DNA of 64,000 bases, from contig NZ_LMFI01000013.1 in assembly GCF_001426745.1 (NCBI RefSeq), positions 115,983-179,982 on the forward strand. The letters are read 5' to 3'. Numbering within the stretch: position 1 is the stretch's first letter; every line of letters begins with the position of its first letter. Below are positions 49,523-58,359 of this stretch, one piece after another. Made by a program: the position numbers and the translations under genes. Origin of the DNA: Nocardioides sp. Root140 (GTDB lineage Bacteria > Actinomycetota > Actinomycetes > Propionibacteriales > Nocardioidaceae). Under the pieces are notes generated by a model. It ran no database searches. It saw nothing but the letters and a program-made list of their open reading frames with translations, and had not been told where the DNA came from.

Positions 49523-50260
49523 ATGCATTGGTTGGGTGACTTCCTCCGCTGGCTGGACCCCGCATGGGTCACCGCGTGCATTGCACTGGTCGCGGGTGGC
49601 TACACCGTTCTCAACGTGCACACGGTCCGCCGCGCCTACTTCGAATCCACCGATGACCGAAAGATCGCCCAGGCTCGACTCGTGTGGGCCGAAGTTGGGA
49701 AGCATGTGGGCAAGCAGAAGGGCGCGATCGCCGGTGACATGGGAGCCAAGTGGCTGGGCACCAAGGCGAAGATTGTCGGCGACTCTGCTGCAGACTTTGA
49801 AGGGCAAGAGATCGACGGTCAGCGAGTGTCTGTGACCACGCGAGAGTTGACCATCCATCGAGTGGAGGTCATCAACAACAGCGCCGAGCCGATTGGGCAC
49901 GTGCGTATCGAACTTCACGGCATGAAACCCCTTCGCCCGGCCAGTGACGAAGCGACCGAACCCGCTGAGCCGCGGCAGTGGACCGGGCGCCCAAACTGGG
50001 AGATTGCGCGAGCGATCAAGCCCGGTGAGACGCGCGTGTTTCGGGTCGTGGCACCCGTGGCCCTCCGTGATGTGGGCCGACACAAATTCGTCACCGTAAG
50101 TTTCACTGACTCAGCAGGCCAGCGGTGGACCAGGACCGACACCAAGCCACCCAAACCAAGCGCCAAGCCGAAGCGGCAGCGGTTTCCGAAGGCTCAGGCA
50201 TGGAAGAACCGCAGACTCATGCAGGTCCGCACAATCAAACGGGGAATCGCGCGCAGGTAG
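49523..50260 (+). CDS. Hypothetical membrane-anchored protein in the integrated remnant
   Basis: A protein of 245 residues of unknown function. One N-terminal membrane segment (WVTACIALVAGGYTVLNV, about residues 15-32) is followed by a charged helical linker, a beta-rich domain (TIHRVEVINNSAEPIGHVRIELHG, and RVFRVVAPVALRDVGRHKFVTVSF) and a Lys/Arg-rich tail. The layout, with an N-terminal anchor and a cytoplasmic fibronectin- or Ig-like domain, recalls phage superinfection or defence-type cargo, but no family is recognised. Codon use is less GC-biased than the neighbours, and it sits between tRNA repeats, which supports transfer. Confidence 0.6.
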   Translation: MHWLGDFLRWLDPAWVTACIALVAGGYTVLNVHTVRRAYFESTDDRKIAQARLVWAEVGKHVGKQKGAIAGDMGAKWLGTKAKIVGDSAADFEGQEIDGQRVSVTTRELTIHRVEVINNSAEPIGHVRIELHGMKPLRPASDEATEPAEPRQWTGRPNWEIARAIKPGETRVFRVVAPVALRDVGRHKFVTVSFTDSAGQRWTRTDTKPPKPSAKPKRQRFPKAQAWKNRRLMQVRTIKRGIARR

Positions 50261-50293
50261 ACGCCGCACCCCGCCATAGACGCCTTTGACCTG

Positions 50294-50671
50294 ATGGGAA
50301 AGGAAGGGCCTACTGACCTCACGGAGCGCCTGCGCCTGCGCGCCGAGGCGCACGGCGCGACTGGTCTCGTGTTCGGTGTGACCTACTTCGCCACCAAGGC
50401 CGGACAGCCGAGGGACCGGAACAATGTCTCAAAGGCACTGCGCCGCGTGTTCGCGGCTGCAGGTGTCCAGTGGGCAGGAACGCACACCTTCCGGCGCACC
50501 GTGGCCTCATGGATGGACGCGCACGGTTGTGCGCTTGCCGAGATTGCCAACCAGTTGGGCCACGCGGATACCAACGTCACCGCTGGCTATCTGGGCCGGA
50601 AGACGCAGCCGACTCGAGCGGCTGCAGTCATGGTGCTGCCGACGGTCAAGGCCACACTTTGCGCCGTTTAG
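50294..50671 (+). pseudogene. Tyrosine recombinase (integrase), C-terminal fragment
   Basis: A frame of 125 residues equal to the last part of a phage-type integrase catalytic domain. His64 and Arg67 (GTHTFRRTVASWMD), His90 (IANQLGHADTNVTAGY) and the nucleophile Tyr99 are present, but the first catalytic Arg and the whole DNA-binding N-terminus are absent. No in-frame continuation lies upstream. The gene reads toward the tRNA 3' end and ends 75 nt before the attachment repeat, the standard position of an integrase. It is too short to recombine, so the element is dead. Confidence 0.85.
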
Positions 50672-50703
50672 TGGGGAATAAATGGGGAACCACTCGAAAT
50701 AGC

Positions 50704-50743
50704 AACAGGGCCTGATCTGCGTTTCCGCAGGTCAGGCCCTGTT
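50704..50743. terminator. Hairpin between integrase fragment and tRNA
   Basis: A 12-bp stem AACAGGGCCTGA and its complement, with an inner CTGCG/CGCAG stem and TTTC loop, followed on the plus strand by TTTCTT. It may serve both strands. Confidence 0.7.
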
Positions 50744-50745
50744 TC

Positions 50746-50783
50746 TTGTAGCGGGGGCAGGATTTGAACCTGCGACCTCTGGG
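50746..50783 (-). repeat. Right attachment-site copy within the intact tRNA-fMet gene
   Basis: A direct repeat of 49227-49264, 1519 bp apart, with a single T/C difference. It covers the T-arm and 3' acceptor strand of the intact tRNA gene. Confidence 0.85.
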
Positions 50784-50822
50784 TTATGAGCCCAGCGAGC
50801 TACCGAGCTGCTCCACCCCGCG
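50749..50822 (-). tRNA. Initiator tRNA-fMet (anticodon CAT)
   Basis: A gene of 74 nt without CCA. The anticodon loop is CTCATAA on a stem with three stacked G:C pairs (CTGGG/CCCAG), the mark of initiator tRNA. The acceptor begins CGCGGGG with C1 opposite U72, an unpaired first position as expected for an initiator. The T-arm is GCAGG/CCTGC around TTCAAAT. The 3' end overlaps the attachment core, so the insertion kept an intact gene. Confidence 0.95.
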
Positions 50823-50869
50823 CCGGTGAACAGAACCTTACGCGAGGGCATGAGCAGATTCAAAATCGG

Positions 50870-53821
50870 CTACTCGTCGGCCTTCTTCTCGGTCTTCTGC
50901 TCCTGCTCCGACGCGCTCTGGTCGGAGAGTTCCAGCGCTTCTGCCACCAGTTCCTCGGCCCGCTTCGTCGCCGCGGCGTACTTCTGCAGGTTGCCGTCGG
51001 CCAGGGCCGCGTTGGCGTCCTTGAACTCCTGGTCGGCGTCGGTGAGCAGCTCACGGATCTGTTCGTCGACGGTGCCAGTGGGTTGCCCCGGGTCTCCTGT
51101 TCCCGGGGTCGGATCCGCGTCGAGCTCGACGTCGAGCACCTTCGCCACCGCCTCGGCGACGGTCTGCCCGATCGCGGTCTTCTCCCCGAAGGACACCAGC
51201 ACCTGGCGCAGCACCGGGTAGTTGGCGGTGCTGGTTCCCTGGCGCACGGCGTAGACCGGTTGCACGTAGAGCAGACTCTCGCCGACGGGCAATGTGAGCA
51301 GGTTGCCATTGAGGATCCGCACGTTCGAGTTGCGGGTCAGCGCCTCGAGCTGGCGCTGGATCTCGTCGTTGGAGCCGAAGCGGTTGGCGGCCAGGCCGGG
51401 TCCGTCGACAGCCTTGCCGCTCGGCAGTTCGAGGACCTGGATCTTGCCGTAGGAATCGAGCGACGCGTCGCTGCCGACGGACACGAACGCGGCCAGGTTC
51501 TGCCGGCCGTTGGGCACGTAGGCCGACGTCAACGAGAACGTCGGGTCCTCGCCGCGGCCCGGCGTACGCACCGAGAGGCGGTACGGCGGCTGCAGGTTGC
51601 CCTGCGAGTTCGGGTCCTCCGGAACCACCCAGCGGGCCTTGCCCTCGTAGAAGGTGTCGGCATCCTCGACGTGGTAGGCGCCGAGCTGGTAGCGCTGGAC
51701 CTTGAAGAGGTCCTCGGGGTAGCGCATGTGCTCGAGCAGGTCGGCCGGGATCTCGTCGCGGTCCTTGACCGTGCCGGGGAACGCCTTGCGCCACGCCTCC
51801 AGCAGCGGGTCCTCCTCGTCCCAGGCGTAGAGCGTCACGGTGCCGTCGTAGGCGTCGACGACCGCCTTGACCGCGTTGCGCATGTAGTTGATCTCGTCGG
51901 TCGGCAACGTGCGGAACTCATTGCCGTCGTCGAGGGAGTCACTGGTCATGTCCTCGAAGGAACCGCGCTCGGACTGGGGGTACTGGTCGGTCGTCGTGTA
52001 GCCGTCGAGCAGCCACACGACCTTGCCGTCCACCACGGCCGGGAACGGGTCGGCGTCCACGGTCAGCCAGGGCGCGACCTTCTCGACCATCTTTCGCGGG
52101 TCACGGTCGTAGAGGATCTTGGAGTTCTTGTTGACCCGGCCGGAGAGCACGATGTTGGGCTCACCGAACTTCCACGCGTACATCACCTTGCGGAACGTGT
52201 TGTTGACCTTCACACCACCCTTTCCGTCGTAGGTGTTGCGCGCGCCACCGGTCTCGGAGTCGTCGGGCAGGTTGAGCTCGACGTCCTCGGAGTCGTCGCC
52301 GGCCTTGCCGACGATGGAGTACTCGGGGCTCTTCTCGCCGTAGTAGATCGCGCCGCGATAACCGCCGGGTGCCATCTTCGACAGCTCACCCGTCGGCGGC
52401 AGTGACTGCTCCACCCACTCCGGCTTGTCACCGGTGGACTGCGTGTCGTTGTCGATGCCGCGCTGGTTGCCGAACGCCGCGATCACGCCGTACCCATGGG
52501 TGTAGACGGTGTGCAGGTTGGACCAGTTCTTGGCGTCGTCGGGCAGGCCGTCCTGGTTGAGCTCGCGCACACCGATGACGACGTCGCGCGTCTGGCCGCC
52601 GATCTTGTAGCGGTCGACGTCGAGGACATCGGCCACCGTGTAGTAGCCCTTCTCCTGTTGCAGCTGCTCGAACGTGGCACGCACCAGAGCCGGGTCGAGG
52701 AGGCGGATCTCCTTGGTGTTGGCCAGCTCGGCTGCCTGCTGGGCCGGGCTCAGGTCGGTCTCGCCCTTGAAGTCCTCGACCGCCACGTCCTCCAGGTCGT
52801 ACGCCGCTCGCGTGGCGTCGATGTTCTTCTGGATGTAGGGCTCTTCCTTCTGCGCCTGCGAGGGCGAGACCTGGAACTGCTGCACGATGCCGGGCCAGAT
52901 CAGGCCGAGCAGGATCGCGGAGAGCGCCAGGAGGCTGATGCCCACCGTCGGCAGCAACCACGTGCGTCGTACGACGTTGGCGAAGAACAGCACCGCGCAG
53001 ATCAGGGCGATGAACATCAGGATGTTCTTCGCCGGCAGCACCGCATGGTCGTCGGCGTACCCGATGCCGGTCATCAGCGACCCGGACTCGTTGAGCAGGT
53101 CAAAGCGGTCGAGGTAGTAGTCAAGGCCCTTGACCAGGACGAACAGGCCGAGCAACAGCGAGAGCTGGGCAGCGGCCGGCCCGGAGAAACGGTCCTGCGC
53201 CGACTGCAGCCGGATGCCGCCGTAGAGGTAGTGCACCACCGCGGCACCGAGCAACGTCACCACGAGGACGGCCATGGTGAAGTCGACGACGAAGTGCAGC
53301 CACGGCAGGTCGAAGATGTAGAACCCGATGTCCTTGTGGAAGTAGGGGTCCTCCTTGCCGAAGGAGCCACCGTTGCGCCAGAGCATGTACTCACGCCACT
53401 TGCCGGAGGCGGTGGCACCGGCGAAGGCCCCGATGGCCAGGGAGACGCCGACCAGCAGCAGGACGCGGATCGGGTTGATCGCCTCGCGGTAGCGGTCGAG
53501 GCTGACCTGCTCGGGCGAGGCGGGGCGGAAGATGGGGCGGTACCTGAACGCGGCACCGAGGTTGATCCCGACGGCGAGAGCCATCACCAGTCCGAAGACC
53601 AGGAAGAGCCCGATGCGGGTGCGCACGAGCGTGGTGAAGACCGAGCTGTAACCGGTGGAGCTGAACCAGAGGCGCTCGGTCCAGAACGCGGTGAAGCCGG
53701 TGAACGCCAGGAACAGCGCGATCACCACTGCCAGGGTGATCCACAGCGCCCGTGCCCGCGAGGGCCGGCGCGGCTCCTCGGTGCGGGTCTCTTCGTCGCC
53801 GTCGTCGTACATGTCGCTCAT
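50870..53821 (-). CDS. UPF0182 family membrane protein
   Basis: A protein of 983 residues. The N-terminal third has about seven hydrophobic segments (ALWITLAVVIALFLAFTGF, VLLLVGVSLAIGAFAGATASG, and others), and the large remainder is extracellular with an acidic, Lys-rich C-terminus. Length and layout match the UPF0182 proteins of actinobacteria (Rv3193c-like); the function is unknown. The start ATG 53821 overlaps the previous gene by ATGA. The order PDZ protease, PPA1309-type, UPF0182 is conserved, so they may act together at the envelope. Confidence 0.93.
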   Translation of the reverse strand: MSDMYDDGDEETRTEEPRRPSRARALWITLAVVIALFLAFTGFTAFWTERLWFSSTGYSSVFTTLVRTRIGLFLVFGLVMALAVGINLGAAFRYRPIFRPASPEQVSLDRYREAINPIRVLLLVGVSLAIGAFAGATASGKWREYMLWRNGGSFGKEDPYFHKDIGFYIFDLPWLHFVVDFTMAVLVVTLLGAAVVHYLYGGIRLQSAQDRFSGPAAAQLSLLLGLFVLVKGLDYYLDRFDLLNESGSLMTGIGYADDHAVLPAKNILMFIALICAVLFFANVVRRTWLLPTVGISLLALSAILLGLIWPGIVQQFQVSPSQAQKEEPYIQKNIDATRAAYDLEDVAVEDFKGETDLSPAQQAAELANTKEIRLLDPALVRATFEQLQQEKGYYTVADVLDVDRYKIGGQTRDVVIGVRELNQDGLPDDAKNWSNLHTVYTHGYGVIAAFGNQRGIDNDTQSTGDKPEWVEQSLPPTGELSKMAPGGYRGAIYYGEKSPEYSIVGKAGDDSEDVELNLPDDSETGGARNTYDGKGGVKVNNTFRKVMYAWKFGEPNIVLSGRVNKNSKILYDRDPRKMVEKVAPWLTVDADPFPAVVDGKVVWLLDGYTTTDQYPQSERGSFEDMTSDSLDDGNEFRTLPTDEINYMRNAVKAVVDAYDGTVTLYAWDEEDPLLEAWRKAFPGTVKDRDEIPADLLEHMRYPEDLFKVQRYQLGAYHVEDADTFYEGKARWVVPEDPNSQGNLQPPYRLSVRTPGRGEDPTFSLTSAYVPNGRQNLAAFVSVGSDASLDSYGKIQVLELPSGKAVDGPGLAANRFGSNDEIQRQLEALTRNSNVRILNGNLLTLPVGESLLYVQPVYAVRQGTSTANYPVLRQVLVSFGEKTAIGQTVAEAVAKVLDVELDADPTPGTGDPGQPTGTVDEQIRELLTDADQEFKDANAALADGNLQKYAAATKRAEELVAEALELSDQSASEQEQKTEKKADE

Positions 53822-54381
53822 GACCGCATCTCCTCGTCGGGGTCGACCTCGAGGGTCGCCCGCAACAACTCCACCAGCTCAGGGACAAGTTCATTGCCGC
53901 CGACGACCGACTGGTCGTCGTCGTGTGCGCGCAGTCGCAGGGCGCAGTACGTCGCGCCGGCCCGGGTGACGCCGGCGACGATGCGCACCTCCTGGCGATC
54001 GGGGTGCTCGGCCGCGAAGGCCTGGGCCTCGGCCGCGTCGTCGGGGATCTGGCCGTCCGCGCTCGGTGGGAGGACCAGCCGCTCCACGACGGCGGCGCAG
54101 CCGTGCACGGTGTCGGGCCACACGATCGAGGAGAGCACGGTCTCGAACGGCGTGGCCGCGTCGACCTCCTGCTCGATCGGGGTGAAGGATCCTTCGGCGC
54201 TCGACTCGTCGAGCCCCATCGCCGCCGCGAGGGCCGGCTCCTTCTCGACCAGCACGGCGGTCTCGACGAGCGCGTAGAGGCGGGACTTCTGGTCCCACCC
54301 GTCGACGGCGGCATGCGACTCGATCTCGAGCACGGCCGCGGCCAGGGCCGGGTCGGGAAGCTCGCCGTCGATCTCGCTCAC
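53818..54381 (-). CDS. PPA1309-type conserved actinobacterial protein
   Basis: A soluble protein of 187 residues. It is placed in the PPA1309-like group by its position between UPF0182 and the PDZ protease and by motifs such as DGWDQKSRLYALVETAVLVEKEP and EVRIVAGVTRAGATYCALRLR. GTG 54381 is fixed by the GTGA overlap with the protease stop. No catalytic motif is visible. It is translationally coupled on both sides. Confidence 0.78.
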   Translation of the reverse strand: MSEIDGELPDPALAAAVLEIESHAAVDGWDQKSRLYALVETAVLVEKEPALAAAMGLDESSAEGSFTPIEQEVDAATPFETVLSSIVWPDTVHGCAAVVERLVLPPSADGQIPDDAAEAQAFAAEHPDRQEVRIVAGVTRAGATYCALRLRAHDDDQSVVGGNELVPELVELLRATLEVDPDEEMRS

Positions 54382-55430
54382 TTGGACTCCTTCTCGCACG
54401 AGGGCAGGTCGGCATCGGGGTCTGCGACCCACGTCCTGATCGACGCGATCGCGTCCTTGAGGGTCTTCACTCGAATCAGCTGTACGTCGCCGCGCTCGGC
54501 GCCCAACGCCTCTTCACAGTTGTCGGACGGCACCAGGAACACCTGCGCCCCCGCGTCACGCACGGCCGGGATCTTCTGCTGGATGCCGCCGATCGGACCG
54601 ACCTCGCCGTCGGCCGTGATCGTGCCGGTGCCGGCGATGTGGTGCCCACCGGTCAACGAGCCGGGAGTCAGGGTGTCGTAGATCGCCAGGGAGAACATCA
54701 GCCCGGCGCTCGGTCCGCCGATCTTGGGGTCGATGTTGATCGACACGTCAAACGGGAACGTGTAGCCCGCGTTGGGCAGGATCCCGATCCGCAGCCGGCC
54801 GTCGTCCTTCACCGGGGTGATGGCGACGCTGACCTTCTTGCGGTCGCGGAGCACCACGAACTTCACCGGCTCATCGGCCTTGTGCTGGTTGATCAGCTCC
54901 CCCACCTTGGCCGGGTCGCTGATCCTGGTGCCGTCGACGGACAGGATCCGGTCGCGCACCTGAAGCTTGCCCTCGGCCGGGAGGCCCTTCTCGACGGTGT
55001 AGACCTCGACGGCCGGCTTGATCGTGTAGCCCATCTCCCGCAGGGACGCGGCGATCGCGTCGTCCTGCGAGGTCGTCATCATGTACGCCGACTCCTGCTG
55101 GTTCGACTCGCTGGTCTCGTCCTCGTCGTAGACGGCGGAGTAGGGCTGCACCGCGTCGTCGCCACTGAGCCAGGCCTGGATCGCGGTGAACACGCTGACC
55201 GAGTCGCCCGCGCGGGTCACCGACACGGTGGTCATCCGCAGCTCGCCGTCGTCGTAGAACGCCTTGTGCCCGTTGACCTGGATGCGCTCCTGGCCACCGG
55301 CCTCGGAGAGCATGTCGACGCTCACGCCCGGGGTGAAGGTCACGTAGGGCACGGGCACGATGGCCGCGGTCAGCCACAACGCCACCATCAGGGGGACGGA
55401 GATCGCGATCGCGAGCGTGCGCCGGGTCAT
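54378..55430 (-). CDS. PDZ-domain Lon-like membrane serine protease (YlbL type)
   Basis: A protein of 350 residues. An N-terminal membrane anchor (TLAIAISVPLMVALWLTAAI) is followed by a PDZ domain (about 125-205) and a Lon S16 proteolytic domain with the Ser241-Lys286 dyad (KIGGPSAGLMF; GGIQQKIPAV). It acts on the outer face of the membrane. Homologues cut cell-surface proteins and sense misfolding. The ATG at 55430 was chosen for the signal anchor; the longer frame upstream has no membrane segment. First gene of the three-gene run ending with UPF0182. Confidence 0.9.
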   Translation of the reverse strand: MTRRTLAIAISVPLMVALWLTAAIVPVPYVTFTPGVSVDMLSEAGGQERIQVNGHKAFYDDGELRMTTVSVTRAGDSVSVFTAIQAWLSGDDAVQPYSAVYDEDETSESNQQESAYMMTTSQDDAIAASLREMGYTIKPAVEVYTVEKGLPAEGKLQVRDRILSVDGTRISDPAKVGELINQHKADEPVKFVVLRDRKKVSVAITPVKDDGRLRIGILPNAGYTFPFDVSINIDPKIGGPSAGLMFSLAIYDTLTPGSLTGGHHIAGTGTITADGEVGPIGGIQQKIPAVRDAGAQVFLVPSDNCEEALGAERGDVQLIRVKTLKDAIASIRTWVADPDADLPSCEKESK

Positions 55431-55663
55431 GCCGCCAACCTTCTCATCCGCGCGAAATGGGCTCGCCGCGAGGAGGGTGCTGAACGATTCGGCCGTCGCG
55501 AGCGTCGTCTGGTGCGTGCGATGGCAAGGCGGAGGAGGGAAGGCGCGGCAGCGCCGCGTTGACCGACGAGAACGCAGCCAGTGTGCGCGCCGGGCGGCGC
55601 GCAGTAGGCCATGATTGTTCAGCAGTCTCCCAGGGCGTGACGCCCGAAGGATGCTGGCCACTC

Positions 55664-55915
55664 CTAGGCCGAACGGCGGTCGTCCCGGCTGCCCGAGGGG
55701 CGAACCGCGATCCCGGTGCTGCGATCGCGAGGCCGGGTCGAGGCCGGTCCGGGCCGGGTCAGCGCGGGGTGGTCCTTGTGCAGGGCGCGGGCGAGACGCT
55801 CCACCGCGACGTCGCGGTCGACCTCACCGCGACCCTCGCGACCGAGCCAGTTCACCCAGAGCATCGCGAGCACCGTCACCACTGCCGGGGGTGCCAGCCA
55901 CCACAAGATCTCCAC
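55664..55915 (-). CDS. Small single-pass membrane protein, hypothetical
   Basis: An 83-residue frame starting with GTG at 55915. The hydrophobic N-terminus MEILWWLAPPAVVTVLAMLW (one membrane helix) is followed by an Arg-rich cytoplasmic tail. There is no clear ribosome site, and the family is unknown. It is kept as a probable gene because it fills the gap between moaE and the protease and has a plausible membrane helix followed by positive charges. Confidence 0.5.
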   Translation of the reverse strand: MEILWWLAPPAVVTVLAMLWVNWLGREGRGEVDRDVAVERLARALHKDHPALTRPGPASTRPRDRSTGIAVRPSGSRDDRRSA

Positions 55916-55976
55916 ACCCCAACTCTCGCACGCGCATGCGGATGATCCCAGAAGGCACGAGCGACCGCGGACCTTT

Positions 55977-56414
55977 CTACGGGGAGCCGACCCACTCCTG
56001 GTCGCCGTCGGTGAAGACCTGGTGCTTCCAGATCGGCACCTCGGCCTTGAGCTGGTCGATCAGCGCCCGCGAGGCGACGTACGCCGAGTCGCGGTGAGCG
56101 GAGGCCGCAGCCACGATGACTGCGGCATCACCGATCGCCAGGGACCCGATGCGGTGCACCGCGGAGACCGCGATCACGTCGTGCTCGGCGGCCACGGCGG
56201 CACAGACCTCGCGCAGCCGGTCGAGGGCGCTCGGGTGTGCGGCGTACTCCAGGCGGGTCACGCCCCGGCCCCCGTCGTGGTCACGGACCCGACCGACGAA
56301 GAGGTTGAGCCCACCCGCCGCGTCGTCCTCGATGCTGGCCAGCACCTCGTCGACGTCGAGCGCTTCTTCGCGCAGTGCAACGAGGCGCACGCGTTCGCCC
56401 TCAGCAGAAGCCAT
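55977..56414 (-). CDS. moaE: Molybdopterin synthase catalytic subunit
   Basis: A MoaE protein of 145 residues that transfers sulfur with MoaD to make molybdopterin from precursor Z. Family features: GGLNLFVGRVRDHDGGRGVTRLEYAAHP, AVHRIGSLAIGDAAVIVAAASAHRDSAY, and the C-terminal VPIWKHQVFTDGDQEWVGSP with the catalytic Lys and the KHQxxxDG motif. ATG 56414; the longer frame upstream has no MoaE similarity. It is divergent from the metalloprotease. MoaD is not in the window. Confidence 0.93.
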   Translation of the reverse strand: MASAEGERVRLVALREEALDVDEVLASIEDDAAGGLNLFVGRVRDHDGGRGVTRLEYAAHPSALDRLREVCAAVAAEHDVIAVSAVHRIGSLAIGDAAVIVAAASAHRDSAYVASRALIDQLKAEVPIWKHQVFTDGDQEWVGSP

Positions 56415-56469
56415 GGTCCAAACACTAGTGGGCCCTTGGCAGCCACCAGCGACCGAGTAGTTTGGAGGC

Positions 56470-57789
56470 ATGACTGACGACCCCGGCGACCAGCCCGAGA
56501 ACCCCTTCAAGGGCACGCCGTTCGAGCAATTCTTCGGCGCGGGCGGCATGTCCGGCATGCCTGACCTGGCCGGACTGATGAACCAGATGCAGGCGATGAT
56601 GGCGCCCCACGAGGGCTCGGTGAACTGGACCCTCGCCGGCGACATCGCCCGGCGGGCCGTGGCCGAGAACCCCGACCCGACGCCCTCCCAGCGCGAGAGC
56701 GACGCGGTCGCCGACGCCGTCCGGCTGGCCGACCACTGGCTCGACGAGGCGTGCGAGTTCCCCTCCGGCGTGCAGTCGACCGCCGCGTGGAGCCGCGCCG
56801 AGTGGGTCGAGTCGACCCGCGAGGTGTGGAAGGTGCTGGTCGACCCGGTCGCCGAGCACGTCGTGGCCGCCATGGGCAACGCCCTCCCGACGGAGGCCCG
56901 CGAGATGGCCGGCCCGCTGATGGGCATGCTCGGCAAGTTCGGCGGCGCCATGTTCGGCAGCCAGGTCGGTGCCGCCCTCGGTGGCCTGGCCAGCGAGGTG
57001 CTGACCGCCTCCGACATCGGGCTCCCCCTCGGGCCTCCGGGACGCGCTGCCCTCGTGCCACTCAACATCGAGGCCTTCGCCGAAGGGCTGAACGTGCCGG
57101 CCGACGACGTACGCCTCTATCTCGCGTTGCGCGAGGCCGCCCACCAGCGGCTCTTCGCCCACGTGCCGTGGCTGCGTGAGCACCTGATCTCGGCCGTGGC
57201 CGACTACGGGCGCGGCATCGCGATCGACACCGAGGGCATCGAGGAGCAGATGCGCAACCTCAACCCCACCGACCCGACCGGCATCCAGGAAGCCCTCGAG
57301 GGCGGCCTGTTCGAGCCCAGGAAGACGCCCGCCCAGGAGGCCGCCCTGCTGCGCCTCGAGACCACGCTCGCCCTGGTCGAAGGCTGGGTCGACGAGGTCG
57401 TGGGCCAGGCCACCGCCGAGCGCATGCCGACCGCGTCGAAGATGCAGGAGGCCGTACGCCGCCGCCGCGCCGCGGGTGGTCCGGCCGAGGACACCTTCGC
57501 CGCCCTCGTGGGCCTGGAGCTGCGTCCGCGTCGCCTCCGCGATGCGTCGACCCTGTGGGGTTCGCTGCGTTCCCGACACGGCACCGACGGCCGTGACTCG
57601 GTGTGGCTGCACCCCGACCTGCTGCCCACGGCCGCCGACCTCGATGACCCGCTGGGTTTCCGCGAAGAGGTGGCCGAGCCGCTGACGCCGTCCGGCGACG
57701 ACTTCGACGCCGAGCTGGCCAAGCTGCTCGACGAGGGCACGGAGGGCGACGCCAGCGGCGAGCCCGGTGCCGACGACCCCAAGGAGTGA
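56470..57789 (+). CDS. Zinc-dependent metalloprotease, DUF2342 family
   Basis: A protein of 439 residues, conserved in actinobacteria next to the PDZ protease (Rv3195-like). Characteristic stretches are WVESTREVWKVLVDPVAEHVV, MGMLGKFGGAMFGSQVGAALG and YLALREAAHQRLFAHVPWLREHL, the last holding the metal-site His residues. Family members carry an atypical zinc motif, not a plain HExxH. No signal peptide is seen, so it is cytoplasmic. The start follows 56 nt after the divergent moaE start. The stop overlaps the NUDIX start by 4 bp. Confidence 0.85.
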   Translation: MTDDPGDQPENPFKGTPFEQFFGAGGMSGMPDLAGLMNQMQAMMAPHEGSVNWTLAGDIARRAVAENPDPTPSQRESDAVADAVRLADHWLDEACEFPSGVQSTAAWSRAEWVESTREVWKVLVDPVAEHVVAAMGNALPTEAREMAGPLMGMLGKFGGAMFGSQVGAALGGLASEVLTASDIGLPLGPPGRAALVPLNIEAFAEGLNVPADDVRLYLALREAAHQRLFAHVPWLREHLISAVADYGRGIAIDTEGIEEQMRNLNPTDPTGIQEALEGGLFEPRKTPAQEAALLRLETTLALVEGWVDEVVGQATAERMPTASKMQEAVRRRRAAGGPAEDTFAALVGLELRPRRLRDASTLWGSLRSRHGTDGRDSVWLHPDLLPTAADLDDPLGFREEVAEPLTPSGDDFDAELAKLLDEGTEGDASGEPGADDPKE

Positions 57790-58337
57790 GCCGGCTGCAC
57801 GCCGACGCCGAGCGCGTGCTCGGCGGCTGGACGGCGCCCGACGATCACCAGGAGCGCCACCGCCGCAGGTTCCTGCACCACTTGGCGCAGCACCCCGACG
57901 GCATGGCACGGGAGTGCTTCCCCGACCACCTCACCGCCGGCGCACTCGTCCTCTCCGCTGACGGCACCGAGGTGCTGCTCAACCTGCACGGCAAGGCGAA
58001 GCGCTGGTTCGCCTTCGGTGGCCACTGTGAGGCCATCGACCAGACCCTGGCCGGGGTCGCGCACCGCGAGGCCCTCGAGGAGTCGGGCCTCCCCCGGCTC
58101 GACTTCGACCCGGTGCCGGTGATGCTCGACGAGCACGCAGTGCCGTTCTGCGACCCGCGCGGCACGGTTGCCCACCTCGACGTGCGGTACGTCGCGGTCG
58201 CGCCGGCGGGGGTCGGTCACGCCGCGAGTGAGGAGTCCCTCGACGTGCGGTGGTGGCCGGTCGACGCACTCCCCGACGGGCTCGAGGACGACATGCACCG
58301 CCTGGTCGCCCTGGCCCGGGCGCGGGTGCTGGGCTGA
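57786..58337 (+). CDS. NUDIX hydrolase
   Basis: A protein of 183 residues. The Nudix box is GGHCEAIDQTLAGVAHREALEESGL, with the REALEESG core present; the Gly-x5-Glu start is slightly relaxed. The GTG at 57786 overlaps the previous stop (GTGA). A nucleoside diphosphate derivative is the expected substrate type; which one is unclear. Conserved next to the DUF2342 protease in actinobacteria. Confidence 0.88.
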   Translation: MSRLHADAERVLGGWTAPDDHQERHRRRFLHHLAQHPDGMARECFPDHLTAGALVLSADGTEVLLNLHGKAKRWFAFGGHCEAIDQTLAGVAHREALEESGLPRLDFDPVPVMLDEHAVPFCDPRGTVAHLDVRYVAVAPAGVGHAASEESLDVRWWPVDALPDGLEDDMHRLVALARARVLG

Positions 58338-58359
58338 GTGAGCGCTCAGTTCCGGCAGG

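Noticed and set aside
50294..50671. Active integrase
   Set aside because: The frame covers only the last catalytic part; the first Arg and the whole N-terminal half are missing.
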